DNA from: Mycolicibacterium sp. MU0050
GTDB lineage: Bacteria; Actinomycetota; Actinomycetes; Mycobacteriales; Mycobacteriaceae
DNA length: 64,000 nucleotides
Assembly: GCF_963378085.1 (NCBI RefSeq)
Contig: NZ_OY726395.1
Coordinates: forward strand, 2,108,001 to 2,172,000
Reading direction: 5' to 3'
A model generated the notes under the pieces. The model was not told where the DNA came from. It did no database searches and saw nothing but the letters and a program-made list of their open reading frames with translations. Below are positions 1-12,033 of the stretch, piece by piece; positions within the stretch are counted from its first letter, which is position 1, and every line of letters starts with the position of its first letter. The position numbers and the translations under genes are program-made.

Positions 1-293
1 CGCCGGCGCGGGCCCCGGAACAGCCGCGCACCGTCGAGCAGCCCGAGCGCGTGCCGGCCGCCCCGGCCCTGCCCGAGGCGCCCCCGGTGCCGCTGGCCGG
101 TGAGCCCGGGACCAACCCGGAAGTCCTGGTGCGCAATCCCGCGCCGACGGCGCCCGAGCCCCACGTACCCGACCTGGCGGCGCCGGGCCCGGCGGTGCCG
201 GGACAACCCACGCTGCCCGGTCCGGCGCTGCCGGACCTGCACGCCGCGCCCGTCGGGCCCGCGCCCGGCCCCGCTCAGGTGCCGGCGGCATGA
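1..293 (+). CDS. Proline-rich membrane protein, C-terminal end only (Rv2164c type)
   Basis: The reading frame is open from base 3 to the stop at 291-293, so this is the 3' end of a gene that begins outside the window. The visible part, about 96 residues, is almost wholly Pro/Ala/Gly/Val with repeated P-x-P and ALP-type motifs and no visible membrane segment. In mycobacteria a proline-rich protein (Rv2164c in M. tuberculosis) lies between rsmH and pbpB, and the position here matches. The stop overlaps the pbpB start as ATGA. Function is unknown; a role near the division septum is inferred only from the neighbours. Confidence 0.7.
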   Translation, partial: PARAPEQPRTVEQPERVPAAPALPEAPPVPLAGEPGTNPEVLVRNPAPTAPEPHVPDLAAPGPAVPGQPTLPGPALPDLHAAPVGPAPGPAQVPAA

Positions 294-2182
294 GTCGCCG
301 CGCAACGCCCAAGGCGACCGCGGGCCAGGAACGCTCCGCGCGGGCGCGCCGCACCCGGCCGCCCACCGAAACCGACTCCGGGACCGCGTCGTTCGCCTTC
401 CGGCAGCGCGTGGGCACCGCCGCGATCTTCCTGGTGCTCATCGTGGCGGCCGCACAGCTGTTCAGCCTGCAGGTGCCGCGCGCGGCCGGCCTGCGGGCCC
501 AGGCGGCCGGGCAGCTCAAGGTCACCGACGTCCAGCCGGCGATGCGCGGGGCGATCGTCGACCGCAACCTCGACAAGCTGGCCTTCACCATCGAGGCGCG
601 GGCGTTGACCTTCCAGCCGGTCCGGATCCGGGAACAGCTCGCCGAGGCCCGCGAGAAGTCCTCGGAGGCACCCGATCCCGACGAGCGCCTGCGCGACATC
701 GCGCGGGAGGTGGCCGACCGCCTGAACAACCGGCCGGACGCCACCACGGTGCTCAAGAAGCTCAAGAGCAACGAGACCTTCGTCTACCTCGCCCGCGCCG
801 TCGACCCGGCGGTCGCCTCCGCGATCTCCGAGGAGTACCCCGAGGTCGGTTCGGAACGACAGGACCTCCGTCAGTATCCGGGCGGGTCACTGGCGGCCAA
901 CATGATCGGCGGGATCGACTGGGACGGGCACGGCCTGCTGGGCCTGGAGGACTCGTTCGACGCTGTGCTGGCGGGCACCGACGGGTCGATCACCTACGAC
1001 CGCGGCTCCGACGGCGTGGTCATTCCCGGCAGCTACCGCAACATGCACAGCGCCGTCGACGGCTCGACGCTGCAGCTCACCATCGACGACGACATCCAGT
1101 TCCACGTCCAGCAACAGGTGCAGATGGCCAAGGACGCCTCCGGCGCCAACAACGTCTCGGCGGTGGTCCTGGACGCCAAAACCGGTGAGGTGCTGGCGAT
1201 GTCGAACGACAACACGTTCGATCCCTCCCAGGACATCGGCCGGCAGGGCAACCGCGAGATGGGCAACCCGTCGGTCTCCTCGCCGTTCGAACCCGGCTCG
1301 GTCAACAAGATCGTCACCGCGGCCGCCGCCCTCGAACTGGGTCTGACCAACCCCGACGAGGTGCTGCAGGTGCCCGGCTCGATCAACATGGGTGGTGTCA
1401 CGGTGGGGGACGCCTGGAAGCACGGCGTGATGCCCTACACCACCACCGGAGTCTTCGGAAAGTCCTCCAACGTCGGCACATTGATGCTCGCTCAGCGCAT
1501 CGGCCCGGAGCGCTACTTCGAGATGCTGCGCAAGTTCGGCCTGGGTCAGCGCACCAACGTCGGGCTGCCGGGCGAGAGCGCCGGCCTGGTCCCGCCGATG
1601 GAGCAGTGGTCGGGCAGCACGTTCTCCAACCTGCCGATCGGGCAGGGTCTTTCGATGACGCTGCTGCAGATGACGGCGATGTATCAGGCGATCGCCAACG
1701 ACGGCATGCGCATCCCGCCGCGCATCATCAAGGCCACCATCGCCCCCGACGGCACCCGCACCGAGGAGCCGCGGCCCGAGGGCGTGCGGGTGGTGTCGGC
1801 GGAGACCGCGAAGACGGTGCGCAACATGTTCCGCGCCGTGGTGCAGCGCGACCCGATGGGCTACCAGCAGGGCACGGCCCCGCAGGCCGCCATCGACGGC
1901 TACCAGGTGTCGGGCAAGACCGGCACCGCCCAGAAGATCAACCCCGCCTGCGGCTGCTACTACAGCGACGTCTACTGGATCACCTTCGCCGGGATGGCCA
2001 CCGTGGACGACCCGCGCTACGTCATCGGCGTCATGATGGATGCCCCGCACCGCGCCTCCGACGGGTCTCCGGGATCCTCGGCCGCGCCCCTGTTCAACAG
2101 CATCGCGTCGTGGCTGCTGCAGCGCCAGAACGTGCCGCTGTCGCCGGATCCGGGGCCTCCGCTGTTACTGCAGGCAACCTGA
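290..2182 (+). CDS. pbpB: Septal peptidoglycan transpeptidase PBP3/FtsI (class B PBP)
   Basis: This is the division-specific D,D-transpeptidase, which cross-links new peptidoglycan at the septum on the outer face of the membrane. The 630-residue protein has a basic cytoplasmic tail (1-40), one membrane anchor (about 41-62), a PBP dimerisation domain (about 70-250) and a transpeptidase domain. The penicillin-binding motifs are all present: SxxK as S337-V-N-K340, then SSN in GKSSNVGT, then KTGT in SGKTGTAQK. The length is usual for the family. The start overlaps the preceding stop (ATGA), as in a translationally coupled dcw operon. In the SEDS-PBP scheme its partner would be FtsW, encoded downstream. 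Confidence 0.96.
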   Translation: MSRRATPKATAGQERSARARRTRPPTETDSGTASFAFRQRVGTAAIFLVLIVAAAQLFSLQVPRAAGLRAQAAGQLKVTDVQPAMRGAIVDRNLDKLAFTIEARALTFQPVRIREQLAEAREKSSEAPDPDERLRDIAREVADRLNNRPDATTVLKKLKSNETFVYLARAVDPAVASAISEEYPEVGSERQDLRQYPGGSLAANMIGGIDWDGHGLLGLEDSFDAVLAGTDGSITYDRGSDGVVIPGSYRNMHSAVDGSTLQLTIDDDIQFHVQQQVQMAKDASGANNVSAVVLDAKTGEVLAMSNDNTFDPSQDIGRQGNREMGNPSVSSPFEPGSVNKIVTAAAALELGLTNPDEVLQVPGSINMGGVTVGDAWKHGVMPYTTTGVFGKSSNVGTLMLAQRIGPERYFEMLRKFGLGQRTNVGLPGESAGLVPPMEQWSGSTFSNLPIGQGLSMTLLQMTAMYQAIANDGMRIPPRIIKATIAPDGTRTEEPRPEGVRVVSAETAKTVRNMFRAVVQRDPMGYQQGTAPQAAIDGYQVSGKTGTAQKINPACGCYYSDVYWITFAGMATVDDPRYVIGVMMDAPHRASDGSPGSSAAPLFNSIASWLLQRQNVPLSPDPGPPLLLQAT

Positions 2183-2254
2183 AGTGACCCCCGGCGCCCT
2201 CGGTAGGGTGTCAGGCTGGTCGGGACAACCTCAGGCGGTGTCGCGGGGACGGAG

Positions 2255-3799
2255 GTGACGGTGGTGTCTAGCCCGCGTCCGCGCGGTATCGCCGGAACCC
2301 CGTTGGCTCGCCTCGCCGACGTTGTCGGCGCCACGATCGTACCCCCGGCCACCGATCCGAACGCCGTCGTGGTCACCGGAGTGACCCTGCGCGGCCAGGA
2401 TGCGCAGCCGGGCGACCTGTTCGCCGCGCTGCCCGGAGCGCGGGCGCACGGCGCCGAGTACGCCGCGGACGCGGTGGCCGCCGGCGCGGTGGCGGTCCTC
2501 ACCGACCCGGCCGGACTCGAGCGGCTGGCCGCGGGGCCGCCGGCGCCGGTGGTGCTGCACGAGGACCCCCGCTCGGTCCTGGGTCCGCTGGCCGCCCAGG
2601 TCTACGGCCGGCCGTCGCAGACCCTGACCGTCGTCGGCGTCACCGGCACCTCCGGGAAGACCACCACGTCGTATCTGGTGGAGGCCGGACTGCGGGCCGC
2701 GGACCGGCGCGCGGGCCTGGTCGGCACCGTCGGGGTTCGGATCGACGGCTCCGACGTCCCCAGCGCGCTGACCACACCCGAGGCGCCCGCCCTGCAGGCC
2801 CTGCTCGCCCTGATGGTCGAGCGCGGCGTGGACACCGCGGTGATGGAGGTGTCCAGCCACGCGTTGGCGCTGGGCCGGGTCGACGGCGTCGACTACGCGG
2901 TCGCCGGATTCACCAACCTGTCCCGCGACCACCTCGACTTCCACCCGACCATGGCCGACTACTTCGAGGCCAAGGCCCGGTTGTTCGCGCGGGAGTCGGG
3001 TCTGCGCGCCCGCACCGCGGTGATCTGCATCGACGACGAGGCGGGGCGGGCGATGGCGGCCCGCGCGGTGGACCCGGTGACCGTCAGCGTGCTCGGCCCC
3101 GCCGACTGGACGGTCGAGGACGTCGTCGTCAGCGCGGACGGCACCCAGGAATTCACCGCGGTCGACCCGGCCGGTGTGCACCACCGCGTCGGCATTCGGC
3201 TGCCCGGCAGCTACAACATCGCCAACGCGCTGGTCGCGCTGGCGATGCTGGACGCGGTGGGGGTCGCGCCGGAACAGGCCGCCCCCGGGCTGATCCGCGC
3301 GACCGTCCCCGGCCGGCTCGAGCCGGTCGACGGCGGCCAGGACTTCCTGGCCCTGGTCGATTACGCCCACAAGCCGGGCGCGCTGCGCGCGGTGCTCCAG
3401 ACCCTGCGGGCCCGGTCCGGCGCCGCCCGGATCGCGGTCGTGTTCGGCGCCGGCGGCAACCGGGACGCCGGCAAGCGGGCGCCGATGGGTCAGGTGGCCG
3501 CCGAACTGGCCGACCTGGTGGTGATCACCGACGACAATCCCCGCGACGAGGAGCCGGCCGCCATCCGCGCGGCCATCCGCGCCGGTGCGGCCGCGGTGGC
3601 ATCGGCGGCCGAGGTGATCGAGGTGGCCGACCGGCGCGCGGCCATCGAGCACGCCGTGCGCTGGGCCCGGACCGGCGACGTGGTGTTGATCGCGGGCAAG
3701 GGACACGAGAGCGGTCAGACGGCCGGCGGTGTCACGGTGCCCTTCGACGACCGGGATCAGCTCGCCGCCGCGCTGGCGGCCCGACGGGAGCAGCGATGA
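2255..3799 (+). CDS. murE: UDP-MurNAc-L-Ala-D-Glu:meso-diaminopimelate ligase MurE
   Basis: This cytoplasmic Mur ligase adds the third residue of the peptidoglycan stem peptide using ATP. The 514-residue protein has the three Mur ligase domains, with the P-loop GTSGKTT near residue 130. A DNPR motif (in TDDNPRDEE, about 427) is the signature of MurE enzymes that take meso-diaminopimelate, which is expected for mycobacteria. GTG at 2255 is chosen because a GGACGGAG ribosome site lies just before it. A 72-base gap after pbpB contains TAGGGT at 2204-2209, a possible internal minus-10 box. The stop overlaps the murF start by ATGA. Confidence 0.96.
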   Translation: MTVVSSPRPRGIAGTPLARLADVVGATIVPPATDPNAVVVTGVTLRGQDAQPGDLFAALPGARAHGAEYAADAVAAGAVAVLTDPAGLERLAAGPPAPVVLHEDPRSVLGPLAAQVYGRPSQTLTVVGVTGTSGKTTTSYLVEAGLRAADRRAGLVGTVGVRIDGSDVPSALTTPEAPALQALLALMVERGVDTAVMEVSSHALALGRVDGVDYAVAGFTNLSRDHLDFHPTMADYFEAKARLFARESGLRARTAVICIDDEAGRAMAARAVDPVTVSVLGPADWTVEDVVVSADGTQEFTAVDPAGVHHRVGIRLPGSYNIANALVALAMLDAVGVAPEQAAPGLIRATVPGRLEPVDGGQDFLALVDYAHKPGALRAVLQTLRARSGAARIAVVFGAGGNRDAGKRAPMGQVAAELADLVVITDDNPRDEEPAAIRAAIRAGAAAVASAAEVIEVADRRAAIEHAVRWARTGDVVLIAGKGHESGQTAGGVTVPFDDRDQLAAALAARREQR

Positions 3800-5295
3800 T
3801 CGAACTTTCCCTGGCCGAGGTCGCCGAGATCGTGGGCGGCGAACTGGCCGACATCGACGCGGCCGCGGCCGCGCGGGTCACCATCACCGGCAACGTCGAA
3901 TTCGATTCCCGCGCAGTGCAACCCGGCGACCTCTTCCTCGCGCTGCCGGGGGCTCGAACCGACGGGCACGACTTCGCCCCCGGTGCCGTCGCCGCCGGTG
4001 CGGTGGGGGTGTTGGCGGCGCGGCCGGTCGGTGTTCCGGCGATCGTCGTCGCCCCGGCGGGGGCGGGTGACCGCGGTGCGAGCGTGCTGGAACACGATCG
4101 GGACGGTTCGGGTGCGGCGGTGCTGGCCGCGCTGGCCAAGCTGGCCGCCGAGGTGGCCCGCCGCCTGACCGCCGCCGGGCTGACCATCATCGGGGTCACC
4201 GGCTCCTCGGGTAAGACGTCGACCAAGGACCTGCTCGCGGCGGTGCTCGCGCCGCTGGGCGAGGTGGTGGCGCCGCCGGGTTCCTTCAACAACGAACTGG
4301 GCCATCCGTGGACCGTGCTGCGCGCCACGCCAGCCACCGATTATCTGGTGCTGGAGATGTCGGCGCGCCACCCCGGCAACATCGCCGAACTCGCGGCCAT
4401 CGCGCCGCCGCAGATCGCCGTGGTGCTCAACGTCGGCACCGCGCACCTCGGCGAGTTCGGCTCGCGTCAGGCCATTGCGGACACCAAAGCCGAACTGCCG
4501 CAGGCCATCCCGTCCTCCGGCGTGGTGGTGCTCAATGCCGACGACCCGGCGGTGGCCGCGATGGCCGAGGGCACCGCGGCGCGGGTGGTGCGGGTCAGCC
4601 GATCCGGGGCCGCCGACGTGCGGGCCGAGGACGTGACGCTCGACGCGCTGGCCCGCCCGGGGTTCACGCTGCGCTGGGACGAGCAGTCCGTTCCGGTGCA
4701 ACTGGCCGTGCACGGCGACCATCAGGTGTCCAACGCGCTGTGCGCCGCCGCGGTCGCCCTGCAGTGCGGTGCCGACGGGGCGCAGGTCGCCGCGGCGCTG
4801 GCCGCGGCGGGCCCGGCCTCCCCGCACCGGATGGCCGTCGCCGACCGCGCCGACGGCGTCACCGTCATCAACGACGCCTACAACGCCAACCCCGACTCGA
4901 TGCGCGCCGGGCTGCAGGCGCTGGCCTGGATGGCGCGGGCGGGGGCGGGGCCGGCCGGGAAGCGGCGAAGTTTCGCCGTCCTCGGTGAGATGGCCGAGCT
5001 CGGGGACGACACGATTTCCGAGCACGATCGCATCGGCCGGCTCGCGGTGCGCTTAGATGTCTCTCGACTTGTCGTAGTCGGAACCGGGAGGGCAATGGGC
5101 GCCATGCACCAGGGTGCGGTGATGGAGGGTTCGTGGGGGTCGGAGGCGGTGCGCGTCGACGACACCGACGCGGCCCTGGCGTTGCTGCGCACTGAGTTGG
5201 CACCCGGCGACGTGGTGCTGGTGAAGGCGTCGAACTCCGCCGGCCTGGCCAAACTGGCCCAGGACCTGCTCGCGGACGCCGAGGACCCGGCATGA
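3796..5295 (+). CDS. murF: UDP-MurNAc-tripeptide:D-Ala-D-Ala ligase MurF
   Basis: MurF completes the UDP-MurNAc-pentapeptide by adding the D-Ala-D-Ala dipeptide with ATP in the cytoplasm. The 499-residue protein has the Mur ligase fold with P-loop GSSGKTS (about 134-140), an NNELGHPWT segment and the motif [11 protein letters not shown], which is typical of MurF. It overlaps murE upstream and mraY downstream by four bases each, so the three genes should be translated as a coupled set. Confidence 0.96.
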   Translation: MIELSLAEVAEIVGGELADIDAAAAARVTITGNVEFDSRAVQPGDLFLALPGARTDGHDFAPGAVAAGAVGVLAARPVGVPAIVVAPAGAGDRGASVLEHDRDGSGAAVLAALAKLAAEVARRLTAAGLTIIGVTGSSGKTSTKDLLAAVLAPLGEVVAPPGSFNNELGHPWTVLRATPATDYLVLEMSARHPGNIAELAAIAPPQIAVVLNVGTAHLGEFGSRQAIADTKAELPQAIPSSGVVVLNADDPAVAAMAEGTAARVVRVSRSGAADVRAEDVTLDALARPGFTLRWDEQSVPVQLAVHGDHQVSNALCAAAVALQCGADGAQVAAALAAAGPASPHRMAVADRADGVTVINDAYNANPDSMRAGLQALAWMARAGAGPAGKRRSFAVLGEMAELGDDTISEHDRIGRLAVRLDVSRLVVVGTGRAMGAMHQGAVMEGSWGSEAVRVDDTDAALALLRTELAPGDVVLVKASNSAGLAKLAQDLLADAEDPA

Positions 5296-6371
5296 GGCTC
5301 ATCCTGATCGCCGTCGGGCTCTCGCTGGCCGTCTCGATCCTGCTGACGCCCTGGCTGATCCGGCTGTTCAACAAGCAGGGCTTCGGTCACGAGATCCGCG
5401 AGGACGGCCCGCCGAGTCACAAGACCAAGCGCGGCACCCCGTCGATGGGCGGGGTCGCGATCCTGGCCGGCATCTGGGCCGGTTACCTGGGCACCCACCT
5501 GATCGGGGTGGCGTTCAACGGGGAGGGGCCGTCGGCGTCGGGCCTGCTGGTCCTGGGTCTGGCCACCGCGCTGGGCCTGGTCGGCTTCCTCGACGACCTG
5601 ATCAAGATCCGGCGGTCGCGCAACCTGGGGCTGAACAAGACGGCCAAGACCGTCGGGCAGGTCACCTCCGCGGTCATCTTCGGCGTGCTGGTGCTGCAGT
5701 TCCGCAACGCCGACGGGCTGACCCCGGCCAGCACGCAGCTGTCCTATGTGCGCGAGATCGCCACGGTCGCGCTGCCGACGCTGGTGTTCGTGCTGTTCGT
5801 GGTCCTCATCGTGTCGGCCTGGTCGAACGCGGTGAATTTCACCGACGGCCTCGACGGGCTGGCCGCCGGCAGCATGGGCATGGTCAGCGCGGCGTATGTC
5901 CTGATCACCTTCTGGCAGTACCGCAACGCGTGCGCCACCGCGCCCGGGCTGGGCTGCTACAACGTCCGTGATCCGCTGGACCTGGCGCTGATCGCCGCGG
6001 CCACCGCCGGCGCCTGCATCGGCTTCCTGTGGTGGAACGCCGCGCCGGCGAAGATCTTCATGGGCGACACCGGGTCACTTGCGCTGGGCGGCATCATCGC
6101 CGGTCTGTCGGTCACCAGCCACACCGAGGTGCTGGCCGTGGTGCTCGGCGCGCTGTTCGTCGCCGAGATCGTCTCGGTGGTGGTGCAGATCCTGGCGTTC
6201 CGCACCACCGGCCGGCGGGTGTTCCGCATGGCGCCGTTCCACCATCACTTCGAGTTGGTCGGCTGGGCCGAGACCACGGTGATCATCCGGTTCTGGTTGT
6301 TGACCGCCATCGCCTGCGGGTTGGGCGTCGCGTTGTTCTACGGCGAGTGGCTGACCGCGATCGGGGCCTGA
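5292..6371 (+). CDS. mraY: Phospho-MurNAc-pentapeptide transferase MraY
   Basis: This integral membrane enzyme moves phospho-MurNAc-pentapeptide onto undecaprenyl (in mycobacteria decaprenyl) phosphate, forming lipid I. The 359-residue protein has about ten membrane segments. The polar loops carry the family motifs: an Asp pair in [20 protein letters not shown], and [12 protein letters not shown], plus the HHHFEL segment after the arginine-rich loop. The start overlaps the murF stop. Length and motif order are normal. Confidence 0.96.
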   Translation: MRLILIAVGLSLAVSILLTPWLIRLFNKQGFGHEIREDGPPSHKTKRGTPSMGGVAILAGIWAGYLGTHLIGVAFNGEGPSASGLLVLGLATALGLVGFLDDLIKIRRSRNLGLNKTAKTVGQVTSAVIFGVLVLQFRNADGLTPASTQLSYVREIATVALPTLVFVLFVVLIVSAWSNAVNFTDGLDGLAAGSMGMVSAAYVLITFWQYRNACATAPGLGCYNVRDPLDLALIAAATAGACIGFLWWNAAPAKIFMGDTGSLALGGIIAGLSVTSHTEVLAVVLGALFVAEIVSVVVQILAFRTTGRRVFRMAPFHHHFELVGWAETTVIIRFWLLTAIACGLGVALFYGEWLTAIGA

Positions 6372-6372
6372 G

Positions 6373-7827
6373 GTGCGCAGCCCGCTGACGCCCGGGTCTC
6401 CGGTGTTGGTCGTCGGGGCCGGCGTCACCGGCCGCGCGGTGCTGGCCGCGCTGCAACCGTTGGGGGTGCGGGCCGAACTCACCGATGACAATCCGACGGC
6501 GCTGCGGTCCTATGCCGCCGACGGGGTCGCGGTGATCGACGCCGAGGCCGCCGCGCGCCGGATCGCCGACTATGCGCTGGTGGTGGTCAGTCCGGGGCTG
6601 CCGCCGAACGCGCCCATCCCGCTCGCCGCGGCCGCGGCGAAGGTGCCGGTGTGGGGCGATGTCGAGCTGGCCTGGCGGCTGGATCAGGCCGGCCACTACG
6701 GGCCGCCCCGGCGCTGGCTGGTGGTCACCGGCACCAACGGCAAGACCACCACCGTGTCGATGCTGCAGGCGATGTTGACCGCCGGGGGACAGGACAGCCT
6801 GCTGTGCGGGAACATCGGCGACCCGGTGCTCGACGTCCTGGCCCGGCCCTCGCGGCTGCTGGCCGTCGAACTGTCCAGTTTCCAGCTGTTCTGGTCGGAG
6901 TCGCTGCGCCCGGCCGCCGGCGTGGTGCTCAACATCGCCGAGGATCACCTGGACTGGCACGGTTCGGCCGAGCACTATGCCGCGGCCAAGGCCAAGGCGC
7001 TGACCGGCGACGTCGCCGTGGCCGGTCTCGACGACGCGTGGGCCACCGGGCTGCTGGAGACGGCCCCGGCGCCGGTCAAGGTCGGCTTCCGGCTGGGTGC
7101 CCCGGGGCCCGGTGAGCTCGGGGTGCTCGACGGCATGCTGGTCGACCGCGCCTTCGGCGCCGAACCGGTCGAGCTGGCGGCGGTGGACTCGATCCCGGTC
7201 GCGGGACCGGTCGGGGTGCTCGACGCCCTGGCCGCGGCCGCCCTGGCGCGCGCGGTCGGCACGCCGGCGGCCGCGATCGCCGCCGCGCTGGCCTCCTTCC
7301 GGGTGGGTCGGCACCGTGCCGAACTGGTCGAGGTGCTCGACGGCGTCGCCTACATCGACGACTCCAAGGCCACGAACCCGCACGCCGCGGAGGCCTCGAT
7401 CGGGGCGTACCCCCGGGTGGTGTGGATCGCCGGAGGTTTGCTCAAAGGCGCCTCGGTCGACGAATTGGTGGTCGCCGTCGCCGATCGGCTGGTGGCGGCC
7501 GTGCTGATCGGCCGGGATCGCGGCCTGGTTGCCGAGGCGTTATCACGACACGCACCCGATGTACCCGTCGTTCAGGTTGTGGCGGGGGAGGATGTTGGGG
7601 TGCTTGGGACAAATGAGTCTGTTGTGACTCGTGTGATCAGCAAGGCGGGGGCGCCCGGTGATGCGGTGATGGCCGAGGCGGTGGCGACCGCGCGGTCGCT
7701 GGCGCGCCCCGGCGACACCGTTCTGCTGGCCCCCGCGGGGGCGTCGTTCGACCAGTTCAGCGGCTACTCCCAACGCGGAGACCGGTTTGCTGACGCGGTT
7801 CGCGCGCTGAGCGACTCCGGACGCTAG
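6373..7827 (+). CDS. murD: UDP-MurNAc-L-alanine:D-glutamate ligase MurD
   Basis: MurD adds D-glutamate to UDP-MurNAc-L-Ala in the cytoplasm. The 484-residue protein has an N-terminal UDP-binding domain ([10 protein letters not shown]), the ATP P-loop GTNGKTTT (about 119-125), the [10 protein letters not shown] motif of the central domain and a C-terminal ligase domain. GTG at 6373 directly follows the mraY stop with one base between, in keeping with operon coupling. Bases 7560-7660 use a more mixed codon set than the rest of the gene, with no break in the frame. Confidence 0.95.
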   Translation: MRSPLTPGSPVLVVGAGVTGRAVLAALQPLGVRAELTDDNPTALRSYAADGVAVIDAEAAARRIADYALVVVSPGLPPNAPIPLAAAAAKVPVWGDVELAWRLDQAGHYGPPRRWLVVTGTNGKTTTVSMLQAMLTAGGQDSLLCGNIGDPVLDVLARPSRLLAVELSSFQLFWSESLRPAAGVVLNIAEDHLDWHGSAEHYAAAKAKALTGDVAVAGLDDAWATGLLETAPAPVKVGFRLGAPGPGELGVLDGMLVDRAFGAEPVELAAVDSIPVAGPVGVLDALAAAALARAVGTPAAAIAAALASFRVGRHRAELVEVLDGVAYIDDSKATNPHAAEASIGAYPRVVWIAGGLLKGASVDELVVAVADRLVAAVLIGRDRGLVAEALSRHAPDVPVVQVVAGEDVGVLGTNESVVTRVISKAGAPGDAVMAEAVATARSLARPGDTVLLAPAGASFDQFSGYSQRGDRFADAVRALSDSGR

Positions 7828-7838
7828 GCCGCGCGGCG

Positions 7839-9422
7839 ATGGCGGCCAATATCGTGACCCGGTGGTGGGACCGGGTGCGCCCGGGGCGCGACGACCCTGC
7901 GGCACCGTCTGCGGCGCCCGCACCGAATCGCGGCAAGTTCGGGGCGTGGCTCAACAAGCCGATGACCTCGTTCCACCTGATCATCGCGCTGGCGGCGTTG
8001 CTGGCGACGCTCGGCCTGATCATGGTGCTCTCGGCGTCCGGGGTGCATTCCTACGATGCCGACGGCTCGCCCTGGACCATCTTTGTCAAGCAGGTCCTCT
8101 GGACCGTCATCGGACTGGTCGGGTTCTACATTGCATTGCGGATGCGGGTCTCGGTCATTCAGCGCTTGGCGTTCCCCGGCTTCGCACTGACCGTTGTGTT
8201 GCTCGTCCTTGTGTTGATTCCCGGCATCGGCACCCTGTCCAACGGTTCGCGCAGCTGGTTCGTGTTCGCGGGGTTCTCCATGCAGCCCTCGGAGCTGACC
8301 AAGATCGCGTTCGCGATCTGGGGCGCTCAACTGCTGGCCGCGCGCCGGATGGAACGCGCCTCGCTGCGGGAGATGCTGATCCCGCTGGTGCCCGCCGTCC
8401 TGATCGCGTTCGCGCTGATTCTGCTGCAACCCGACCTGGGCCAGACGATCTCGCTGGGACTCATCCTGCTGGCGCTGCTCTGGTATGCCGGGCTGCCGTT
8501 GAAGGTGTTCGTCACATCCTCGCTGGCGGTGCTGGTCGCCGGCGCCATCCTGGCGGTCTCGGCGGGCTACCGCAGCGCGCGCGTGCAGTCCTGGCTGGAC
8601 CCGTCCGCGGATGCGATGGGGTCGGGGTACCAGGCTCGGCAGGCCAAGTTCGCCTTGGCAAATGGCGGGATGTTCGGCGAAGGACTGGGCCAGGGCACGG
8701 CAAAATACAACTATCTGCCCAATGCGCACAACGACTTCATCTTCGCCATCATCGGCGAGGAGCTCGGCTTCATCGGCGCACTGGGGCTGTTGTGCCTGTT
8801 CGCGCTGTTCGCCTACACCGGAATGCGGATCGCCCGTCGGTCGGTCGACCCGTTCCTGCGGCTGCTCACGGCCACCGCAACGTTCTGGACGCTCAGCCAG
8901 GTGTTCATCAACGTCGGCTATGTGGTCGGACTGCTGCCCGTCACCGGCCTGCAGTTGCCACTGATCTCTGCCGGTGGAACCTCCACGGCCACCGAGCTGT
9001 TCATCATCGGGCTGATGGCCAATGCGGCCCGGCACGAGCCGGACGCGGTCGCGGCGTTGCGCGCGGGCCGCGACGACCGGATGAACCGGATCCTGCGCCT
9101 GCCGCTGCCCGAGCCGTACGTGCCCAGCCGCGTCGAGGCGCTGCGTGACCGGCTGCGCACCCAGAAGACGCCGGCCAAGAAGGGCCAGCCGAAGACGGCC
9201 GCCAAGCGGTCGGCCAAACCCAGGGCGAAGAGTTCGGCGCCGGCCGGTCGCACGGCCAAGGCCCATGCGGATGACCGGGCCGCCCGCCGGTCGGTGCATC
9301 ATGGAGACGGTCAACGCCGCGCGAGGTCAACCCCGCGGGCACGAAAGCAATCGAGCGCTGCGAGCGCGGGTACCCCGCGGCCACGCAGGGCCAGGACAGT
9401 GGAAGGTCAGCGTTACGGGTGA
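7839..9422 (+). CDS. ftsW: SEDS peptidoglycan polymerase FtsW
   Basis: FtsW is the division SEDS glycosyltransferase, which polymerises lipid II and works with PBP3. The 527-residue protein has a short polar N-terminus, about ten membrane segments between residues 35 and 400, and SEDS motifs including NGSRSWF, the QPSELTK segment, [14 protein letters not shown] and PLISAGGTS. The C-terminal 120 residues are cytoplasmic and very rich in Lys, Arg and Ala, an extension seen in mycobacterial FtsW that could bind FtsZ or other divisome proteins. The stop overlaps the murG start. Confidence 0.95.
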   Translation: MAANIVTRWWDRVRPGRDDPAAPSAAPAPNRGKFGAWLNKPMTSFHLIIALAALLATLGLIMVLSASGVHSYDADGSPWTIFVKQVLWTVIGLVGFYIALRMRVSVIQRLAFPGFALTVVLLVLVLIPGIGTLSNGSRSWFVFAGFSMQPSELTKIAFAIWGAQLLAARRMERASLREMLIPLVPAVLIAFALILLQPDLGQTISLGLILLALLWYAGLPLKVFVTSSLAVLVAGAILAVSAGYRSARVQSWLDPSADAMGSGYQARQAKFALANGGMFGEGLGQGTAKYNYLPNAHNDFIFAIIGEELGFIGALGLLCLFALFAYTGMRIARRSVDPFLRLLTATATFWTLSQVFINVGYVVGLLPVTGLQLPLISAGGTSTATELFIIGLMANAARHEPDAVAALRAGRDDRMNRILRLPLPEPYVPSRVEALRDRLRTQKTPAKKGQPKTAAKRSAKPRAKSSAPAGRTAKAHADDRAARRSVHHGDGQRRARSTPRARKQSSAASAGTPRPRRARTVEGQRYG

Positions 9423-10579
9423 ATGACTCGGTCCCGGTGTCTGCCGGTGGGCAGGAGCGCATCTCGGTGGTCCTGGCCGGCGGCGGGACGGCCGGACACG
9501 TCGAACCCGCGATGGCCGTCGCCGATGCATTGCGGGCCATGGACGCCGAGGTGCGGATCACCGCGCTGGGCACGGCCCGCGGTCTGGAGACCCGCTTGGT
9601 GCCCGACCGCGGTTACGACCTGCAGCTGATCACGCCCGTGCCGCTGCCGCGCAAGCCGAACGCCGACCTGGTGCGGCTGCCGCTGCGGGTGCGGCGGGCG
9701 GTGCGGCAGACCCGCGCGATCCTCGATACGGTGCAGGCCGACGTCGTCGTCGGCTTCGGCGGTTACGTCGCGCTGCCGGCCTATCTGGCCGCCCGGCCCG
9801 GCCTGGCCCGCCGACGCCCGGTGCCGGTGGTCATCCACGAGGCCAACGCCAGCGCCGGCATCGCGAACAAGGTGGGGGCGCGCAGCGCCGCCCGGGTGCT
9901 GGCCGCGGTGGACGGCTCCGGGCTCAAGGGGGCCGAGGTGGTCGGTGTTCCCGTGCGTTCGACCATCACCGGCCTGGACCGCGCGGGGCTGCGTGCGCAG
10001 GCGCGGGCCCATTTCGGGTTCGCCGAGGACGCCCGGGTGCTGCTGGTGTTCGGCGGCTCGCAGGGCGCGGCGTCGATCAACCGGGCGGTCTCCGGGGCCG
10101 CGGAGGCGTTGGCCGCCAACAACATTGCCGTCCTGCATGCGCACGGCCCCAAGAACGTGCTGGAGCTGCGCACCCCCGGGCCGGGCGATCCGCCCTACGT
10201 GGCGGTGCCCTATCTGGACCGGATGGACCTGGCCTATGCCGCCGCCGACCTGGCCATCTGTCGTTCCGGCGCGATGACGGTCGCCGAGGTGTCCGCCGTC
10301 GGGTTGCCCGCGGTGTACGTGCCGCTGCCCATCGGCAACGGCGAGCAGCGGCTCAACGCGCTGCCGGTGGTCGACGCCGGCGGCGGTCTGCTGGTCGCCG
10401 ATGCCGACCTGACCCCGGCCTACGTCGCCGAGACCGTCGCGGGACTGCTGACCGACGGGCCGCGGCTGGCGCAGATGACCACGGCCGCCGCCGCCGTCGG
10501 CCACCGCGACGCCGCCGCGCGGGTGGCCGCGGTCGCCGTCGAGATCGCGCGGGCGGCCCGGGCGGGGGCCCGTCGATGA
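9419..10579 (+). CDS. murG: UDP-GlcNAc:lipid I GlcNAc transferase MurG
   Basis: MurG turns lipid I into lipid II at the cytoplasmic membrane face. The 386-residue GT-B protein has the first glycine loop and catalytic His in [11 protein letters not shown] (about 20-30), the acceptor-site [12 protein letters not shown], and the donor-domain loop GGSQGAAS (about 211). The GTG start overlaps the ftsW stop (GTGA). The stop overlaps the murC start. Confidence 0.96.
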   Translation: MNDSVPVSAGGQERISVVLAGGGTAGHVEPAMAVADALRAMDAEVRITALGTARGLETRLVPDRGYDLQLITPVPLPRKPNADLVRLPLRVRRAVRQTRAILDTVQADVVVGFGGYVALPAYLAARPGLARRRPVPVVIHEANASAGIANKVGARSAARVLAAVDGSGLKGAEVVGVPVRSTITGLDRAGLRAQARAHFGFAEDARVLLVFGGSQGAASINRAVSGAAEALAANNIAVLHAHGPKNVLELRTPGPGDPPYVAVPYLDRMDLAYAAADLAICRSGAMTVAEVSAVGLPAVYVPLPIGNGEQRLNALPVVDAGGGLLVADADLTPAYVAETVAGLLTDGPRLAQMTTAAAAVGHRDAAARVAAVAVEIARAARAGARR

Positions 10580-12033
10580 GCGCGCCGCTGCCCGAGGAAC
10601 TGCGCCGGGTCCACATGGTGGGCATCGGCGGGGCCGGTATGTCCGGCATCGCCCGCATCCTGCTGGACCGGGGTGCGCTGGTGTCCGGTTCCGACGCCAA
10701 GGAGTCCCGGGGGGTGGTCGCGCTGCGGGCGCGCGGCGCGCTGATCAACATCGGCCACGACGCGGCCGCCCTCGACCTCCTGCCCGGGGGCCCCACGGCG
10801 GTCATCACCACCCACGCCGCGATCCCCAAGACCAACCCGGAACTGGTGGAGGCGCGCCGCCGGGCGATTCCGGTGGTGATGCGCCCCAACGTGCTGGCCA
10901 GGCTGATGGAGGGGCACACCACCCTGATGGTCACCGGCACGCACGGCAAGACCACCACCACCTCGATGCTCATCGTGGCTCTGCAGCATGCCGGGCTGGA
11001 TCCGTCGTTCGCGGTCGGCGGTGACCTAGGCGAGGCCGGCACCAACGCCCACCACGGCAGCGGGGACTGCTTCGTGGCCGAGGCCGATGAGAGCGACGGC
11101 TCGCTGCTGGAATACACCCCCAACGTCGCGGTGGTCACCAACATCGAGGCCGACCACCTGGACTTCTTCGGCAGCCCCGAGGCCTACACCGAGGTGTTCG
11201 ACAAGTTCGTCGACCGGTTGGCGCCCGGCGGGGCGCTGGTCGTCTGCGTGGACGATCCCGGCGCGGCCGCGCTGGCCGACCGCGCCGCCGCCCAGGGCGT
11301 GCGGGTGCTGGCCTACGGCGCCCCCGGCGACCGGCCGCTGGCCGGGGCGCTGCTGTCCTGGCAGCAGCAGGGGACCGGTGCGGTCGCGGAGATCCAGTTG
11401 GCCGGCGAACCGCACCCGCGGGCCCTGCGGCTCTCGGTGCCCGGTCGCCACATGGCGCTCAACGCCCTGGCGGCGCTGCTGGCCGCGATGGAGGCGGGGG
11501 CGCCGACCGAACTGGTGCTCGACGGCTTGGCCGGTTTCGAAGGCGTGCGCCGTCGGTTCGAGCTGGTCGGCGTCGCCAACGGGATCCGGGTGTTCGACGA
11601 CTACGCCCACCATCCGACCGAGGTGCGGGCGGTGCTCACGGCGCTGCAAACCGTGACCGAACAGAGTGGCGGCGGCCGCGCTCTGGTGGTGTTCCAACCG
11701 CACTTGTATTCCCGGACAAAGGCTTTCGCGGGCGAGTTCGCCGATGCATTGGGTTGTGCGGACCGCGTCTTCGTGCTCGACGTCTACGCCGCGCGCGAGC
11801 AGCCGATCGCGGGGATCAGCGGCGCCACCATCGCCGAGCGGGTCAGGGTGCCGGTGCGTTACCTCCCGGACTTCTCCACGGTGGCCCACACCGTCGCCGA
11901 GGTGGCCCGTCCGGGTGACGTGATCGTCACAATGGGCGCCGGCGACGTGACCATGCTCGGCCCGGAGATCCTGATCCAGCTGCAGGTGCAGGCCAACCGT
12001 GCCGCGCCCGGAGGCTCCGGAGCGTCCTGGTGA
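10576..12033 (+). CDS. murC: UDP-MurNAc:L-alanine ligase MurC
   Basis: MurC starts the stem peptide by adding L-alanine to UDP-MurNAc. The 485-residue protein has the MurC N-terminal motif [14 protein letters not shown], the P-loop GTHGKTTTT (about 120-126), EADESDGS, the HLDFF segment and the DDYAHHPTE motif that is characteristic of MurC. Start and stop overlap murG and ftsQ by four bases each. Confidence 0.96.
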   Translation: MSAPLPEELRRVHMVGIGGAGMSGIARILLDRGALVSGSDAKESRGVVALRARGALINIGHDAAALDLLPGGPTAVITTHAAIPKTNPELVEARRRAIPVVMRPNVLARLMEGHTTLMVTGTHGKTTTTSMLIVALQHAGLDPSFAVGGDLGEAGTNAHHGSGDCFVAEADESDGSLLEYTPNVAVVTNIEADHLDFFGSPEAYTEVFDKFVDRLAPGGALVVCVDDPGAAALADRAAAQGVRVLAYGAPGDRPLAGALLSWQQQGTGAVAEIQLAGEPHPRALRLSVPGRHMALNALAALLAAMEAGAPTELVLDGLAGFEGVRRRFELVGVANGIRVFDDYAHHPTEVRAVLTALQTVTEQSGGGRALVVFQPHLYSRTKAFAGEFADALGCADRVFVLDVYAAREQPIAGISGATIAERVRVPVRYLPDFSTVAHTVAEVARPGDVIVTMGAGDVTMLGPEILIQLQVQANRAAPGGSGASW